Origin: Evansella halocellulosilytica | GTDB lineage: Bacteria; Bacillota; Bacilli; Bacillales; Salisediminibacteriaceae | NCBI RefSeq assembly: GCF_002335745.1 | Contig: NZ_NIST01000001.1 | Location: 5,357,525-5,421,524, forward strand | Length of the DNA stretch: 64,000 nt | Reading direction: 5' to 3' | In this document: piece by piece, positions 1 to 8,171 of the stretch | How positions within the stretch are numbered: position 1 is the first letter of the stretch | Layout: the number at the start of each line of letters is the position of its first letter | The notes under the pieces: model-generated | Databases searched by the model: none | Seen by the model: only the letters and a program-made list of their open reading frames with translations | What the model was told of the DNA's origin: nothing | Translations under genes and position numbers: made by a program

Positions 1-2
1 AC

Positions 3-893
3 TTAACTCTTCTTGGTTTTGGCAACTTCCCTGATAATCCGTCTAATGCATATGGTTCTGTAACTGCAGGGGTTGTGAGTGATTTCCAAAGAAATTATGG
101 CTTAGCTGTTAGTGGGATTGCTGAAGAAGTAACCTTATCTCAATTGAATGTCATTTTGTCTCTTGATACACATGGATTTACTACAGCCAATAGCTTAAAT
201 GTAAGAAGTGGTCCATCAACTAATTATGATACTGTTGGTTCTTTAAATGCTGGATCTAAAGTAGCGATTATTGAGTCATCCGGTGATTGGCTGAAGATTG
301 TTTTTGGAAATTCTTATGCATATGTACATAGTGACTATGTTAGGAATGACAGTGATAGAAAAACAATTGTCATAGATGCAGGACATGGAGGCAGTGACCC
401 AGGTGCGACAGCTTTTGGATGGAGAGAAAAGGATATTGTATTGGATGTAGCCCTTTTAGTAGAGGAAAAAATGAGAGGAACTGACATCGATATCGTATTA
501 ACTCGATCAGGAGATTACTTCCTTGAATTAGAAGAACGAGTTGATGTTGCACATAGTGCTCATGCGGATGCATTTGTAAGTATTCATGCAAATGCTGCAG
601 GACAGGAATCTGTACACGGTACTGAAACGTATTGGAACAGAAACAACCATAGTGCTGATAGTCAAAGGTTAGCTACATCTATCCAAAACCAATTGATTAG
701 TAAATTAAATACTAGAGATCGTGGTGTAAAAGAAGCTAATTTCTATGTTATTAGACATACTGAAATGCCAAGTGTTCTCGTCGAATTAGGCTTCGTAACA
801 AATCGTCAAGAAGCTGAACGAATGCAGACATCTAGTTTTAAAAATGATGCTGCAGACGCGATAAAAGAAGGTATTATAGAGTTTTATAGATAA
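3..893 (+). CDS. N-acetylmuramoyl-L-alanine amidase, secreted (5' end outside window)
   Basis: Cleaves the amide bond between muramic acid and the stem peptide of peptidoglycan; acts in the cell wall. The reading frame is open to the left edge, so the gene starts upstream; a GTG at 75 is internal. The first ~45 visible residues (LGFGNFPDNPSNAYGSV...) look like a peptidoglycan-binding repeat, followed by a bacterial SH3 domain (LNVRSGPSTNYDTVGSL) and an Amidase_3 catalytic domain with zinc-site motifs IDAGHGGSDPGA, REKDI, SIHANA and a late Glu in VLVELGF. Family knowledge: such modular autolysins are secreted and bind the wall through their SH3 and repeat domains. A terminator follows immediately. 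It is unrelated in domain order to the phage amidase at 5152-5937, which carries its SH3-like part at the C terminus. Confidence 0.9.
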   Translation, partial: LTLLGFGNFPDNPSNAYGSVTAGVVSDFQRNYGLAVSGIAEEVTLSQLNVILSLDTHGFTTANSLNVRSGPSTNYDTVGSLNAGSKVAIIESSGDWLKIVFGNSYAYVHSDYVRNDSDRKTIVIDAGHGGSDPGATAFGWREKDIVLDVALLVEEKMRGTDIDIVLTRSGDYFLELEERVDVAHSAHADAFVSIHANAAGQESVHGTETYWNRNNHSADSQRLATSIQNQLISKLNTRDRGVKEANFYVIRHTEMPSVLVELGFVTNRQEAERMQTSSFKNDAADAIKEGIIEFYR

Positions 894-907
894 CTAGCTC
901 CTAACAG

Positions 908-938
908 CTATCGAGAAGAAATTCTCGATAGTTTTTTT
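908..938 (+). terminator. Rho-independent terminator after the amidase
   Basis: Perfect 10-bp stem CTATCGAGAA / TTCTCGATAG with a GAAA tetraloop, followed by seven T. It sits 15 bases after the amidase stop. Confidence 0.9.
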
Positions 939-942
939 ACAA

Positions 943-977
943 AAACAACCGCTCTAATCATTCATGAGCGGTTGTTT
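943..977 (-). terminator. Terminator of the CotH gene
   Basis: 12-bp inverted repeat AAACAACCGCTC / GAGCGGTTGTTT between the convergent amidase and CotH genes. Read on the minus strand it ends in a T-rich run, so it most likely terminates the CotH transcript; it could work in both directions. Confidence 0.8.
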
Positions 978-995
978 AAATTTCATATTATATTC

Positions 996-3467
996 TTATT
1001 CAAACACTGGTTCAAGAACAATATCTCTATCTAAAATGATTTCAATTGAATCAGAATCAGCATCAATTTCTTCTCCCCATCCTGCAAACGAAAAACCTTC
1101 ATTTGGTACTGCTGTTACCATTATAGGCACCCCTTGAAAATACCGTCCAGTCCACTCCTCTGCACTTTCAATCCCTGGTGTATCTTCTGTTATTTCTAGA
1201 GAGTTTATGATTACTTTTCCCTTTTCTGTATCAGAGATTACCCTTACATCTGATGTCCCGGTTAATCCAAAGTGCTCTACTACATGTTCACGAACAATAT
1301 TTGGTCGATTAGTCGCAAATATCCTCATTACTTCTACTTCTTCATTCCATGCTTCTACACTTTCCGGTATTCCCCAACGGTCAATATGTTTTTCTATCTC
1401 CGGTTCATATAATGAATGGAATTCATTAACCGTTTGAATGACCCTCTCTTCATGAAACGTCGTATTTAAATGATCTGCCAGTTCAGTCATAAATTTGTTC
1501 TTAAAGTGATCATTATCAAGCAGAGCTCTAAATAGAATATTTGGCCACTCTTCATTATGTCTCGGATTCAGTGTCGATGTGACCATTTCAATCGTATTAT
1601 GGTCATATGATTCATACCCTAATGAGCGGTCTACATCATAGAGAAACCAACGCCATCGGCCGTCTAATGGCTCAGTTAAGTTTGACTCATTATGAATATT
1701 TTCATAGCGCCAAAAATCGATGTTATTGTGTGGCCAATCAGAATTAGCATTATAAATTTGTGTCACATAGTATTGAATATAGTTATCAATATCCATTAAC
1801 GTTTCTACATGATGATAATGCTCTTCTTCTGCCAAATCATGCGAATTAACATAGTCAATCATATTTTCATAATCTTCTTGCCCTTTTTCTAGCCCATCAG
1901 AAAGTTGGCCTTCTCTTTCTAAAATCGTAAACTGATCTCGGTCTGCCCCGTAATGGGTTTCAAGGTAATGCTTATCTAATCGATCTCTTACGTTATGAAT
2001 ACCCCAATATTCCCCATTCAAAAAAACAATTGACGGTTGATAACTTTGCCTATCCAAATCGAGATGCCCAACTAAGCTTTGCATGGCTGCATCTCTAAAC
2101 ATCGTCATCCCCCAATCATTCCCAGAATTACGTAAAAGCAATCGATTAAAATCCTCTATCTCTTTATCATCAAAAAATTGATAAGTAAATCTACTCTCCC
2201 CGTAATCACTTCTAGAATATAAACGAAGTGATTTTTGGGCAAACCTTCTAGTAAATCCTCCATGAATGCGGACACCAGCACCTTGGGAAAAAGCTAAGTT
2301 CCCGTCTGCTTCAAAATATTCTATGTGAATCGGTCTCTCCCACTCACGTCCTCTTTGATAATAGTTTCCGGTATCATCAGCTTCGCTACTAACGCTGTCG
2401 TAATTGACTCCGGGAACATAAATCCCTGTATCTTCATCAAAAAGGTGATTTGGATTGGTCGATAGAGAAATAACTGGAAAGGTCGATGAAAATTGAATAA
2501 AGTACGAATGAGTCGCCACATCACTAATATATTGCTCATTGTCAACAATCACTGCTCTAACGACTACTCCTTTATCAATCAAACTGGTCGGTTCCTTCCA
2601 GCCACGTACACCCGAAATAAAATTTGTTTGAATCGTTGAAAGATTATTCTCTTCATTCGTTTTATTATCAATTTCAATCGATTCTTCATATTCATATGTA
2701 TGTTCAGCGTTATTTTCCGGATCTGGAACAGAGCCGTCCAACGTATAATAAATCGTGCTATCTTCTATAGGACTTGTAAGTTCAAGATGAAAGCTTTCAT
2801 CATAAAATCCTCCTTCGTGGGAGAAGATAGGGTTAAAATTTTCTGAGTCTTCGTAAGCTTCTTGACTAATATCATGATCGTCAATTTCATCTATATAATT
2901 CATTATTGGTGAATAATTTGTTATTGGATTTCCTTCAAGATACAAGCGCTCCCGCAAATAATCAAGATTTTCTAATGCTTCTATGTTCGTCACCTCATTG
3001 TAACGAATGTTTAAATCTCGAAGTTCATTCAATTCACTTAATGCAGAAATATCGTGGATGTGGTTTTCTCTTAAGTTTAAATCTCGTATATTCACTAAAT
3101 TCGAAAGTACTTCAATGTCGCTTACTTGATTTCCTCGTAAATTAAGGTCAATAAGTTCGGTTAGGTTGGCTAGTAGCGAAATGTCTTCAATATGATTATC
3201 ACGTAAATCAAGTGAAACTAATGAGGTTAAATGTTCAATACCTTCTAAATTTTCTATATTACGATCACGAATTCTCAATTCTTGTATTTCTACTAACTGA
3301 TCAGGACGTATTTCCCCTTTTTCATAGTTAAGCTCCTGTCGAATTGCCTCCTCAAGTTGTTCATCAGAAAATATAGGTCCAGATGCTAATGAGTAAGCTG
3401 CTATCCAAGCACCGATTAACAATGGACACGAAAGAACTAACATAATAATCTTCGATTTCTTCTTCAT
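996..3467 (-). CDS. Secreted CotH-family kinase with leucine-rich repeats
   Basis: Likely an extracellular protein kinase-like enzyme of the CotH family. The 823-residue protein has a signal-type N terminus (basic KKK then ~20 hydrophobic residues), about six 22-residue leucine-rich repeats (residues ~58-190, e.g. LVSLDLRDNHIEDISLLANL), a chitobiase-like beta domain with the YYTLDGSVPDP motif (~213-255), a CotH domain (~330-700) and a C-terminal InlB-type B-repeat (SFAGWGEEI, ~745-823). CotH signatures visible are LLLRNSGNDWGMTMFRDA (Asn-Asp at 450-451), FLNGEYWGIHNVRDR, and FLYDVDRSLG (Asp at 611), the last matching the metal-binding DxD-like site. Start ATG has GGAGG 6 bases upstream. It is divergent from the VTC and DUF4956 genes, a grouping I recall as recurrent. 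No LPXTG or membrane anchor at the C terminus. Substrate unknown. Confidence 0.88.
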   Translation of the reverse strand: MKKKSKIIMLVLSCPLLIGAWIAAYSLASGPIFSDEQLEEAIRQELNYEKGEIRPDQLVEIQELRIRDRNIENLEGIEHLTSLVSLDLRDNHIEDISLLANLTELIDLNLRGNQVSDIEVLSNLVNIRDLNLRENHIHDISALSELNELRDLNIRYNEVTNIEALENLDYLRERLYLEGNPITNYSPIMNYIDEIDDHDISQEAYEDSENFNPIFSHEGGFYDESFHLELTSPIEDSTIYYTLDGSVPDPENNAEHTYEYEESIEIDNKTNEENNLSTIQTNFISGVRGWKEPTSLIDKGVVVRAVIVDNEQYISDVATHSYFIQFSSTFPVISLSTNPNHLFDEDTGIYVPGVNYDSVSSEADDTGNYYQRGREWERPIHIEYFEADGNLAFSQGAGVRIHGGFTRRFAQKSLRLYSRSDYGESRFTYQFFDDKEIEDFNRLLLRNSGNDWGMTMFRDAAMQSLVGHLDLDRQSYQPSIVFLNGEYWGIHNVRDRLDKHYLETHYGADRDQFTILEREGQLSDGLEKGQEDYENMIDYVNSHDLAEEEHYHHVETLMDIDNYIQYYVTQIYNANSDWPHNNIDFWRYENIHNESNLTEPLDGRWRWFLYDVDRSLGYESYDHNTIEMVTSTLNPRHNEEWPNILFRALLDNDHFKNKFMTELADHLNTTFHEERVIQTVNEFHSLYEPEIEKHIDRWGIPESVEAWNEEVEVMRIFATNRPNIVREHVVEHFGLTGTSDVRVISDTEKGKVIINSLEITEDTPGIESAEEWTGRYFQGVPIMVTAVPNEGFSFAGWGEEIDADSDSIEIILDRDIVLEPVFE

Positions 3468-3551
3468 ATAAAGCCTCCGATAGTAATTTTCACCTAGTTT
3501 TTCATTTACACTTTCTTCTAAAATCTATATAATATAGGACGATTATCGTTT

Positions 3552-3603
3552 ACAATATTTACAATAATAACATATTTGTAATATCAAAATAACAATATTT
3601 ACA
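3552..3603. promoter_or_regulatory. 12-bp direct repeats in the CotH/VTC divergent promoter
   Basis: The sequence ACAATATTTACA occurs at 3552-3563 and again at 3592-3603, exactly 40 bp apart (about four helical turns), in the AT-rich 178-bp gap between the two divergent genes. This spacing on one face of the helix fits a regulator binding site, but AT-rich chance repetition is possible. Confidence 0.4.
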
Positions 3604-3645
3604 TATTTCAATGTATTTGCTTCTTATATTTTATGGAGGGATGAT

Positions 3646-4371
3646 ATGGCGGGGGAATTTTTTAGTCGGTACGAAATAAAATATTTGATTCCATTTGACA
3701 CGTACGAAAAGTTGGCTGAGCTCCTGGAGAAGAGAATGGTTTTTGATAAATACGGTAATTCAGAGGGCAAATACAACATCATTAGCTTATATTTCGATTC
3801 ACCTGACAAGAAAATCTATTACGAGACTCGTAATAAAAATCGTTTTCGGCAAAAACTAAGACTACGAATTTATAATTCAGCAACAGTTCATGATCAAGCC
3901 TTTTTTGAAATAAAAAAGAAATACAAAAAGAGAGTAAACAAACGAAGAACGAGTATAAAACTAAGGGATGCTTATGCCTACATATACGATCAAGTTAAGA
4001 CCGATCAAAAGATTGATGTTTCGAATGAACAAATCTTTCATGAGATTGATTCCTTTCGTTCATTGTACAATCTAAAACCTGAAAACATTGTCAGTTATGA
4101 TCGCCAAGCTTTTGTCGGTGTTGCGGATGCCGATTTAAGGATTACCTTCGATTATAATTTAAAATGCCGAAATGAAGATTTACGAATTGAAAACGGACCA
4201 GAGGGCACCCACTTTGTTGATCCGAACCTTGTCGTTCTTGAAGTAAAGGTGAACCATAGTGTACCTTTGTGGCTTTCAAAATTATTAAGTGAATTAAACT
4301 GCCCTAAAAAGAGCGTTTCTAAATTTTGTACGAGTGCAGACTTACTCGAAGATGAATATAACCATACCTAA
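3646..4371 (+). CDS. VTC-domain protein, polyphosphate polymerase-like
   Basis: A 241-residue protein that is almost entirely a VTC domain, the tunnel-shaped fold of the triphosphate tunnel metalloenzyme superfamily; in yeast Vtc4 it makes polyphosphate from ATP. The charged strands that line the tunnel are visible: RYEIKYLIP (residues 7-15), KLRLRIYN, FFEIKKKYKKRVNKRR, SYDRQAFVG, LRITFDYNL and VLEVKVNH (acidic Glu for metal). No membrane or SPX part, so it is probably cytosolic or works at the membrane with the DUF4956 protein encoded 40 bases downstream. RBS TGGAGGG precedes the ATG. Whether the product is polyphosphate, or a nucleotide or phosphate donor for the divergent CotH kinase, cannot be told from sequence. 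Confidence 0.88.
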   Translation: MAGEFFSRYEIKYLIPFDTYEKLAELLEKRMVFDKYGNSEGKYNIISLYFDSPDKKIYYETRNKNRFRQKLRLRIYNSATVHDQAFFEIKKKYKKRVNKRRTSIKLRDAYAYIYDQVKTDQKIDVSNEQIFHEIDSFRSLYNLKPENIVSYDRQAFVGVADADLRITFDYNLKCRNEDLRIENGPEGTHFVDPNLVVLEVKVNHSVPLWLSKLLSELNCPKKSVSKFCTSADLLEDEYNHT

Positions 4372-4411
4372 ATCAGCGAAAGTATCTAATATTTTATGAA
4401 GGAGCAAATTA

Positions 4412-5098
4412 ATGGATAGTATAGTAGACTTTCTTAGAAATCAAGACTTTACAACACAAATGACATTAATAGATGGATTTATCGCCATTTTCCTAAGCTT
4501 TTTTCTAACACTTATCATTACAAAAATATATAAACTAACATACAAAGGGAACAAGTATTCACAATCCTTTGTTCATACGATTATTATTATGGGTGTTGTT
4601 GTCTCCTTAATTATGATCGTCATTGGCAACAATATAGCAGTTGCCTTCGGACTTGTAGGAGCATTCTCTATTATCCGTTTTCGTAGTGCGATGAGCGACC
4701 CAAAAGATATTGCCTTTATTTTCTTCGGAATGGCAGCGGGTATCGCTTGCGGATTAGGTTTTTATTTACTAGCAATCATTTTCACTCTAACGTTGTCACT
4801 ACTAATCTATGTTTTATATGTTGTAGATTACGGAAAAAGTGAAGGCGAACCGCGGACTTTAAAGATTACTGTTCCCGAGAACTTACAATATGATGGAGCA
4901 TTTGACGATATATTTGAAAAATATATGACTTATCAATCATTGACACGAGTGCAAACAACGAACCTCGGAACGATGATCCAGTTAGATTATGAAATTATCA
5001 TAAAAGAAGGTACGAAAGACCAAGAAATTCTTGATGCAATACGAGCAAGAAACTCTAACTTAAATGTTGCGATTAACTATGCGAGTACTACATATTAA
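4412..5098 (+). CDS. DUF4956 membrane protein
   Basis: A 228-residue protein with about four transmembrane segments in the first 145 residues (for example LTLIITKIYKL, TIIIMGVVVSLIMIVIG, YLLAIIFTLTLSLLIYVLYV) and a soluble C-terminal ferredoxin-like domain. The diagnostic stretch GLVGAFSIIRFRSAMSDPKD with following FFGMAAGIACGLG is typical of DUF4956. RBS AAGGAG lies 9 bases before the ATG. It follows the VTC gene in an apparent two-gene operon that ends at a strong terminator. Function of the family is unknown; its steady linkage with VTC and CotH genes suggests a membrane partner in polyphosphate synthesis, export or kinase delivery (inference). Confidence 0.85.
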   Translation: MDSIVDFLRNQDFTTQMTLIDGFIAIFLSFFLTLIITKIYKLTYKGNKYSQSFVHTIIIMGVVVSLIMIVIGNNIAVAFGLVGAFSIIRFRSAMSDPKDIAFIFFGMAAGIACGLGFYLLAIIFTLTLSLLIYVLYVVDYGKSEGEPRTLKITVPENLQYDGAFDDIFEKYMTYQSLTRVQTTNLGTMIQLDYEIIIKEGTKDQEILDAIRARNSNLNVAINYASTTY

Positions 5099-5120
5099 AA
5101 GCAATTATGTATGATGAATG

Positions 5121-5153
5121 AAAGCCGGGATATCCCCCGGCTTTCGGGTTTTT
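5121..5153 (+). terminator. Terminator of the VTC-DUF4956 operon
   Basis: 9-bp stem AAAGCCGGG / CCCGGCTTT followed by CGGGTTTTT. It separates this operon from the convergent phage lysis genes; the minus-strand reading lacks a good T-run. Confidence 0.85.
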
Positions 5154-5937
5154 ATACGTAGATAACTGATACGTAATTTGGATTCGTTGTAATGTATAGA
5201 CCACTTAACAGTCTATACATGTCTGTGGAGCTGCCTGGCACATTGACACGCTCTACGACTGTGAACGCTTCTCCTCGTGTCACTTGCCCAGCAATAGCAC
5301 TGTCATCCCATGACGGTTCAGAGCGAACATTCAATACGTCTACTTCAACCCTTACCATCATTGTTCCTCCATTACTTTTTCTTTGTAATCCTAAATGTTC
5401 TGCGACTCCTTCAACAACTGCTCTGCAATAATCTTCACGAAAATTACTTTGACGCATCAAGTTGTTATCCGTAATGTTATCGATAAACGCTTCCTCTAGA
5501 AGCAATGCTGACATATTTGTATTACGAAGAACACTAAAGTTCGCTTCTTTCGTTCCGCGGTTCGGAAGGCCGTATCCACTTAATACATTGACAACTTTAT
5601 TATGCACCGCATTTTGTAAGTTTCTCGTTCCCTGACTTACTCCTCCATTATAAATATAACTTTCAAACCCCCGCGCTTGTCCATTAAAAGCATTTTTATG
5701 ATCACTGATAAACACAGCTGCCGCTGCATTATTGGCAATATTAGCACGGTCGATTAGCTCAACAAAGACATCGGTACTTCGAGTTAAAATAACCGAAACG
5801 TCTTCATATTCATCCATTAACATTTGCCTCATACGTAAAACCCGATCTAAACAAAGGTCTTTTTCAAGTAAACCATGGCCGGTTGCCCCACTGTCATGTC
5901 CTCCGTGACCAGCATCTAAACAAATAATTGTACTCAT
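5152..5937 (-). CDS. Phage endolysin, N-acetylmuramoyl-L-alanine amidase
   Basis: Peptidoglycan amidase of the Amidase_3 family, 261 residues, without signal peptide, as expected for a lysin released by a holin. Catalytic motifs: CLDAGHGGHDSGATG (residues 5-20), LLEKDL, FISDHKNA, and LLEEAFIDN. The C-terminal ~70 residues (VRVEVDVLNVRSEPSWDDSAIAG...) form an SH3-like wall-binding domain. In FISDHKNA the usual HxN is changed to HKNA, which keeps the His. Start ATG overlaps the holin stop by 4 bases (ATGA), so the two are translated together. It is the last gene of the tail locus. The domain order differs from the chromosomal amidase at the left window edge. Confidence 0.92.
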   Translation of the reverse strand: MSTIICLDAGHGGHDSGATGHGLLEKDLCLDRVLRMRQMLMDEYEDVSVILTRSTDVFVELIDRANIANNAAAAVFISDHKNAFNGQARGFESYIYNGGVSQGTRNLQNAVHNKVVNVLSGYGLPNRGTKEANFSVLRNTNMSALLLEEAFIDNITDNNLMRQSNFREDYCRAVVEGVAEHLGLQRKSNGGTMMVRVEVDVLNVRSEPSWDDSAIAGQVTRGEAFTVVERVNVPGSSTDMYRLLSGLYITTNPNYVSVIYV

Positions 5938-6197
5938 GAACGATCCTCACCTTTCAATTGGTATTTTCCTAATTCGAATAATCCAACTGCAGCTAATCCA
6001 GATAAAACACCAGCCCACAGCCTTAACACTAGCTCAAGATCTGTAAATGGGTACGCTACTCCCCCAACAATTCCCCCTATGAAAACTGATAAGAGAGGTA
6101 ACCGTTTTTTCTTTATATTTAAAGTAATTTTCCATAACTCAACCAACGCCAGTACAACAGGAGTAATTGTCGTTGCCAACACTAATACACTATTCAT
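5934..6197 (-). CDS. Small phage holin-like membrane protein
   Basis: The start at 6197 is chosen because GAAAGGAGG lies 7-8 bases upstream; a longer reading to 6320 has no ribosome site. The 87-residue product has two or three hydrophobic segments (VLVLATTITPVVLALVELW, LLSVFIGGIVGGVAYPF, LWAGVLSGLAAVGLFELG) and a charged tail KYQLKGEDRS, the plan of small phage holins. Family knowledge: holins make membrane lesions that let the endolysin reach the wall. It is directly coupled to the amidase gene. The exact holin family is not certain from reading alone. Confidence 0.8.
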   Translation of the reverse strand: MNSVLVLATTITPVVLALVELWKITLNIKKKRLPLLSVFIGGIVGGVAYPFTDLELVLRLWAGVLSGLAAVGLFELGKYQLKGEDRS

Positions 6198-6321
6198 TCT
6201 TAATACCTCCTTTCTTTCATTCAATGCTATAAATCTACTAATCGAAACGGCTTGTATCATAGAAAAGGAAGAATAAAAAGGATGTCTTTTCCGTGTGATA
6301 ACGTAAAGGAAAAAAATCAAA

Positions 6322-6352
6322 CCAAAAAAGCCGCAGCTAAAGCTGTGGCTTT
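6322..6352 (-). terminator. Terminator between the tail structural genes and the lysis pair
   Basis: On the minus strand, stem AAGCCACAGCT / AGCTGCGGCTT (one G-U pair) is followed by TTTTTTGG. It lies after the XkdX gene and before the holin, so structural and lysis transcripts are at least partly separated. Confidence 0.75.
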
Positions 6353-6424
6353 CCCGAATCTATTCTTTAATCAAATGAAGTAATACACCTATCTATAGGT
6401 GTAATGACGACAATCTTAAAACTT

Positions 6425-6556
6425 TTAATCAACTTCATATGCTTCTTTAACGATCTCTTCAAATTCATCTTCTGTAATTTCCCCGATTTGTACTGCTCTT
6501 TGCATATCCTCTTTCGTTGCCCAACTGTTGTTATACGCTAAAGTCCAAAAGTTCAT
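6425..6556 (-). CDS. xkdX: XkdX-family small phage protein
   Basis: A 43-residue reading frame too short for most gene finders: MNFWTLAYNNSWATKEDMQR then an acidic tail ending EEIVKEAYEVD. The opening MNFW..AY....W.T is the mark of the XkdX family found just after tail-fibre genes in PBSX-like and other Gram-positive phages. The start has GGTGG 8 bases upstream, overlapping the end of the preceding gene. XkdX proteins are of unknown role, usually placed between fibre and lysis modules, exactly as here. Confidence 0.85.
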   Translation of the reverse strand: MNFWTLAYNNSWATKEDMQRAVQIGEITEDEFEEIVKEAYEVD

Positions 6557-6557
6557 C

Positions 6558-6782
6558 CTATTCACCACCTAATTTCATTCGTACTAATTCAGTGCCTAAA
6601 AACTGGGTATCATTCTCAAGTTTCCGGCGTTTAAGTTTTTCTTGGACTAATTCCTTCCCTAAGTTTGTGACTGAGTATGGAGTTTGTTTAAGTGCTTTCA
6701 ACTCTTTCTTATTTTGTTCATTTTCTTTTTGCTCTTTTTCTTTTTCTATTCTAGTTAAAATACCAGTGATTTTTGCGGTCAT
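6558..6782 (-). CDS. Small charged phage protein of unknown function
   Basis: 74 residues, rich in Lys and Glu with a predicted long helix or coiled coil (RIEKEKEQKENEQNKKEL) and a C-terminal TELVRMKLGGE. RBS GGAGGAAG precedes the ATG; the stop lies one base before the XkdX start. Position between the fibre-associated genes and XkdX suggests an accessory or chaperone of the fibre (inference). I do not recognise a family. Confidence 0.7.
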   Translation of the reverse strand: MTAKITGILTRIEKEKEQKENEQNKKELKALKQTPYSVTNLGKELVQEKLKRRKLENDTQFLGTELVRMKLGGE

Positions 6783-6783
6783 T

Positions 6784-7092
6784 CTATACTTCCTCCCACT
6801 CTATAGAAGGTTCATCATTATCCGAAAGAAGATGATACCTTAACTCTACATACAAAGTTCCATTATCGTCTTTTTCGGCAGATTTTATCGGGTTAAATGG
6901 TAATGATGTTTCAATCATTAATTCATCAGTCCTTTCATCCATCACCACACTGTCCCCCGCTTTTAAGATTGAAAAGTCAAAATATTCTTCTAAGTCCTGA
7001 AAAAAAACGTGAATAGACTCACCATCAAATTCATACTTAATTTCAGAATTGTTTCTAGGTAATGGTTTGATTGGAATATATCTAACTTTCAT
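6784..7092 (-). CDS. Phage protein of unknown function, fibre region
   Basis: The ATG at 7092 is preferred: it overlaps the stop of the fibre gene as ATGA and has GGGAGAGAAGG upstream; an in-frame ATG at 7113 would overlap more. The 102-residue product is acidic with alternating beta-like strands (VRYIPIKPLP, IHVFFQDLEEYFDFSI, LYVELRYHLL). No recognised domain. Tight coupling to the pyocin-knob fibre gene suggests a fibre tip or assembly factor (inference). Confidence 0.7.
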   Translation of the reverse strand: MKVRYIPIKPLPRNNSEIKYEFDGESIHVFFQDLEEYFDFSILKAGDSVVMDERTDELMIETSLPFNPIKSAEKDDNGTLYVELRYHLLSDNDEPSIEWEEV

Positions 7093-8153
7093 GACCTTCT
7101 CTCCCTTCTCCATCTTCCTTTTACATATAACCTAACCCCTATTGAAGTAGAAGATTCAACTGTTGAATAATGACGTACGTTTGATGAACTAGTCGTTCCT
7201 AATCCTGTAACATCCGCCCATCTAAGTGTCCCAGTTGCTGATACTGCTCTTGATTCTATAAACATATCTTCAAATTCTGCTGGGTAATGAACAGTTACTG
7301 TTTCTGACCTGAAAATATTTCCACTACTTACATCCGCTATTACTCCACCAACATAGCAAAAACACTCCATAATACCATCAGAGTACATGATGTAATCACC
7401 ATTTGAATTTGACCCTTTGTTAAATACAAATACTTCTTCATGCCACTTTCCCCAAGGTGTAGTTTCTCCTGCAATTGTATTAGAGGATCGATGAAGGATC
7501 GCATATGTTTCATAATTGTTAGGGTTTGCGTCCCATGCAAATAAAACAGCTTTTTGATAGCCTGTATTTCCTGCACTTGCATCAATAAACCCCGGAGCAA
7601 AAGTGGTAACTGTTAGACGTAGGCTTTCGATATCTCTCCCAAAATCACTTGCCTCAAACCCCATATTTTCAAGCCACTCTGCTAATAATGGTGTGCTCAC
7701 ACTACCTGAGACTCTTGTAACCGTTACTCCTCTTCCGATCATCTCTGCGTCCGCATTAGGACCATAATTGGGTACAATATTCACTTGCTCACTATCAACC
7801 GCATCAGCTTTCTCTTGTGCTCCTTCGACCGTCTCTACTTCTTTCCATTCAGAAAAAGTGCCGCCTTGCTTCGTTCGAAAATAAGTTCTGTCCCCTCTTC
7901 CTGCTTGTTGGAGAGCTTCCGTTTCAGATCGTTGAACATGAACGCCATAAACAGTTGCTGAGTTAGGACCATTCGTATCTCCTGAATAAAACCCTGTCTT
8001 ATTGACCGTGTTCCAGTCGACATTTTCTACGTCTGATCCAAGCCCGAACGCTTTTCCCCAGTCTAATGCTTCTTTATACTGCGTCTGAATATGGTTTGCC
8101 CATTCTGCAGTGATGACTTCACCTGACTCCACAGGTCTCTTTTCAAAAGCCAT
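7089..8153 (-). CDS. Tail fibre with pyocin-knob domains
   Basis: Probable receptor-binding fibre, 354 residues. The N terminus (PVESGEVITAEWANHIQTQY) is of the type that attaches fibres to a baseplate; two regions have the pyocin-knob pattern, residues ~50-105 (GFYSGDTNGPNSATVYGVHV ... RTYFRTKQGGTFSEWKEV) and a second, more decayed copy near 170-235 ending WGKWHEEV. The last ~100 residues are beta-rich and end in LYVKGRWRRERRS. RBS AAGGGGG precedes the ATG. Knob domains are known from R-type pyocin fibres and siphophage fibres. It would set the target range of the particle. Confidence 0.82.
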   Translation of the reverse strand: MAFEKRPVESGEVITAEWANHIQTQYKEALDWGKAFGLGSDVENVDWNTVNKTGFYSGDTNGPNSATVYGVHVQRSETEALQQAGRGDRTYFRTKQGGTFSEWKEVETVEGAQEKADAVDSEQVNIVPNYGPNADAEMIGRGVTVTRVSGSVSTPLLAEWLENMGFEASDFGRDIESLRLTVTTFAPGFIDASAGNTGYQKAVLFAWDANPNNYETYAILHRSSNTIAGETTPWGKWHEEVFVFNKGSNSNGDYIMYSDGIMECFCYVGGVIADVSSGNIFRSETVTVHYPAEFEDMFIESRAVSATGTLRWADVTGLGTTSSSNVRHYSTVESSTSIGVRLYVKGRWRRERRS

Positions 8154-8171
8154 TCTTTCATTCCCCCTTAC

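Noticed and set aside
6198-6320. Longer start for the holin-like gene
   Set aside because: No ribosome site, and it would overlap the terminator region; ATG 6197 has GAAAGGAGG.
6517-6843. 108-codon plus-strand ORF
   Set aside because: Antisense shadow of three small phage genes that each have their own ribosome site and tight spacing.
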